Source of the DNA: Acidobacteriota bacterium
GTDB lineage: Bacteria; Actinomycetota; Acidimicrobiia; Acidimicrobiales; Ilumatobacteraceae
NCBI GenBank assembly: GCA_018970175.1
Contig: JAGWWV010000005.1
Location: 1-64,000, forward strand
Direction of reading: 5' to 3'
DNA length: 64,000 nt
A program made the position numbers and the translations under genes. The notes below the pieces were generated by a model. That model did not search any database. It saw only the letters and a list, made by a program, of their open reading frames with translations, and was not told where the DNA came from. Shown piece after piece: positions 62,711-64,000 of this stretch (the first letter of the stretch is position 1; each line of letters begins with the position of its first letter).

Positions 62711-63023
62711 AGCTGTTGCCGCAACCGCAGGTGCGTGTTGCGTTCGGGTTGTTGATCGCAAACCCGGCTTCTTGCAGACCGTCCTTGTAGTCGAGGCTCG
62801 CTCCTTCGAGGAGCTGTGCCGACGCGGGGTCGACGATCACCTTGACGTCGCCGAACGTCGCCAGCGTGTCGTCGGAGGCAACGTCGCCGTCGAAGTACAT
62901 CTCGTAGGAGAAGCCCGAGCATCCGCCCGGACGAACCGCCACGCGGAGGGCGAGGTCGTTTGCGCCCTCGGCCTCGAGCAGTTGCTTGACCTTCGTTGCT
63001 GCTGCATCGGTGAGAGTGATCAT
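62703..63023 (-). CDS. erpA: A-type iron-sulfur carrier ErpA/IscA
   Basis: The 106-residue protein holds and delivers Fe-S clusters. The three conserved cysteines are in RPGGCSGFSYEM near residue 42 and TCGCGNSFS at the C-terminus. The start MITLTDAAATKV was chosen over the longer track ORF because a TATCAT box ends 7 nt upstream. The number of Fe-S proteins encoded nearby fits its role. Confidence 0.93.
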   Translation of the reverse strand: MITLTDAAATKVKQLLEAEGANDLALRVAVRPGGCSGFSYEMYFDGDVASDDTLATFGDVKVIVDPASAQLLEGASLDYKDGLQEAGFAINNPNATRTCGCGNSFS

Positions 63024-63052
63024 GCGAAAAATGATACCGATACATTTGGGGC
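63024..63052. promoter_or_regulatory. Overlapping divergent leaderless promoters, erpA / mrp
   Basis: The gap is 29 bp. Minus-strand TATCAT (plus 63031-63036) is 7 nt from the erpA ATG, and plus-strand TACATT (63041-63046) is 6 nt from the mrp ATG. Joint control of a carrier and a scaffold-type ATPase for Fe-S clusters is plausible. Confidence 0.6.
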
Positions 63053-64000
63053 ATGGAAAGCGCACCTAACAAAAACCCCTCCGACGGGGCTCCGTCAGGC
63101 ACGCTGCCAACGGCCGATGCGCTGCGCAACCTCCTCCGGGCCGTCATCGACCCCGAACTCGGCGACAACGTCGTCGATCTGGGCATGGTGGGCGACGTTG
63201 GCGTCGGTGCCGACGGGGTCGTCACGATCGGCTTCAAACTCACCATCAAGGGGTGCCCGCTGCGTGCCCAGTTGAAAAAAGATATCGAGTCGCGACTCCA
63301 GGTCCATCCCGCAGTGACGAAGGTCGTCATCGATTGGGGCGAGATGACCGCCGACGAGCGCAGCGCCGTCATGACCCGTGCGCGGTGGAACGCCCGCGAG
63401 AACGCCACTGAAACCGCCGTCCCGCTCGGTGCACGGGTTCTCGCGATCGCGAGCGGCAAGGGTGGCGTCGGGAAGAGTTCCGTCACGGTGAACCTCGCCG
63501 CCGCACTCGCGATGCGCGGTGCAACCGTCGGCGTTCTCGACGCTGACATCTGGGGCTTTTCGATTCCCCGCATGCTCGGCATGCCCGACCGCCTGCAGGC
63601 CGAACGTGTCGATGGACGCGACAAGCCGATGATCCTGCCGAACGAACGTCGCGTCGGCCGAGGTCTCCTCAAGGTGGTGTCGACGGGCATGCTCGTCGAC
63701 GACGAGAGCACGGCACTCATGTGGCGAGGCCTCATGCTCACCAAGGCGGTCGAACAGTTCCTGAACGACGTCCACTGGGGCGAGCTCGACTATCTCCTCA
63801 TCGACATGCCTCCCGGCACCGGCGACGTTCAGATGGGTCTCGCCCGCATGCTCCCGCGCACCGACTTGGTCATCGTCACCACGCCGGCAATCTCGGCCCA
63901 GAAAGTCGCAATCCGCGCCGCCGACATGGCCCGTCGCAGCTTTCTTCGCGTTGCGGGTGTCATCGAGAACATGAGCACCTTCCGCTGTGACCATGGCGAG
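63053..64000 (+). CDS. mrp: Mrp/NBP35 family Fe-S carrier ATPase, 3' end cut
   Basis: This ORF runs off the window and so is missing from the ORF track. The first 316 residues show an N-terminal MIP18/DUF59 domain (DPELGDNVVDLGMV near residue 34), the deviant Walker A loop ASGKGGVGKSSVTVNLA near 137, DADIWGFSIPRMLG near 163 and the Walker B-like LIDMPPGTGDVQ near 247. Such proteins bind and transfer [4Fe-4S] clusters. The CxxC end lies beyond the window. Confidence 0.93.
   Translation, partial: MESAPNKNPSDGAPSGTLPTADALRNLLRAVIDPELGDNVVDLGMVGDVGVGADGVVTIGFKLTIKGCPLRAQLKKDIESRLQVHPAVTKVVIDWGEMTADERSAVMTRARWNARENATETAVPLGARVLAIASGKGGVGKSSVTVNLAAALAMRGATVGVLDADIWGFSIPRMLGMPDRLQAERVDGRDKPMILPNERRVGRGLLKVVSTGMLVDDESTALMWRGLMLTKAVEQFLNDVHWGELDYLLIDMPPGTGDVQMGLARMLPRTDLVIVTTPAISAQKVAIRAADMARRSFLRVAGVIENMSTFRCDHGE

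Overview
The window is high-GC (roughly 60-65 percent), densely coded DNA with ATGA/GTGA/TAATG start-stop overlaps, many GTG starts, a mycothiol gene (mshA), a Rex-hemACD cluster, a eukaryote-type glutamine synthetase (GSII) and an RsiG-like protein. Together these point to an actinobacterium (Actinomycetota). The split b6-type cytochrome b with its ferredoxin and the overall gene mix suggest class Acidimicrobiia; this placement is inference. There is no phage, insertion sequence, CRISPR array or rRNA, and no gap over about 300 bases without a gene.

Layout. 1-3578: 3' end of a GNAT gene, its terminator, tRNA-Tyr (minus), yajQ, acs (minus) and a TetR regulator. 3550-15183 (minus): an 11-subunit complex I operon, nuoABCDHIJKLMN without nuoEFG, ending in a MidA/NDUFAF7-type methyltransferase. 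15256-17170: a class I glutamine amidotransferase and a divergent threonine ammonia-lyase. 17174-37476 (minus): one co-oriented block of about 20 kb encoding a membrane protein, a 2x[4Fe-4S] ferredoxin, split cytochrome b (b6-like and subunit IV-like), a Rieske protein, a diheme cytochrome c, an unknown membrane protein and a full 14-subunit nuoA-N set. 37662-38483: a divergent monoheme cytochrome c. 38511-45106 (minus): rex-hemA-hemC-hemD-hemB-hemL plus an unknown gene. 45179-48457: a membrane protein, an acyl-CoA synthetase, a 27-residue membrane peptide and a SAM hydrolase. 48480-48720: a non-coding interval with terminators and a candidate small RNA. 48719-52408 (minus): proC, a YbjN-like gene, mshA, an XRE regulator, an RsiG-like c-di-GMP anti-sigma and a MoaD-like sulfur carrier. 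52483-55908: histidine phosphatase, MFS carrier, nadE. 56038-59208: GSII, GSI and a GlnR-like orphan response regulator. 59209-61776 (minus): RidA, a small membrane protein, 8-oxoguanine deaminase and a GDT1 transporter. 61799-64000: a Tat lipoprotein, erpA (minus) and the start of mrp.

How it fits together. Most of the window builds or serves a respiratory chain: two different complex I types, a b6/bc-like quinol oxidase with soluble ferredoxin and cytochrome c partners, heme synthesis under a NADH/NAD sensor (Rex), Fe-S assembly (ErpA, Mrp) and NAD synthesis (NadE). No terminal oxidase is present in the window.

The least expected features are these: the adjacent 11- and 14-subunit complex I operons, with a Trp at the quinone-site Tyr of NuoD in the small version; a nearly uniform TANNNT box 6-7 nt upstream of the start codon of lead genes, indicating widespread leaderless mRNAs; an RsiG-like protein with one perfect and one altered c-di-GMP motif; a shared N-terminal tag on two bc-complex proteins; histone-H1-like tails on RidA and TetR; and a candidate structured small RNA.
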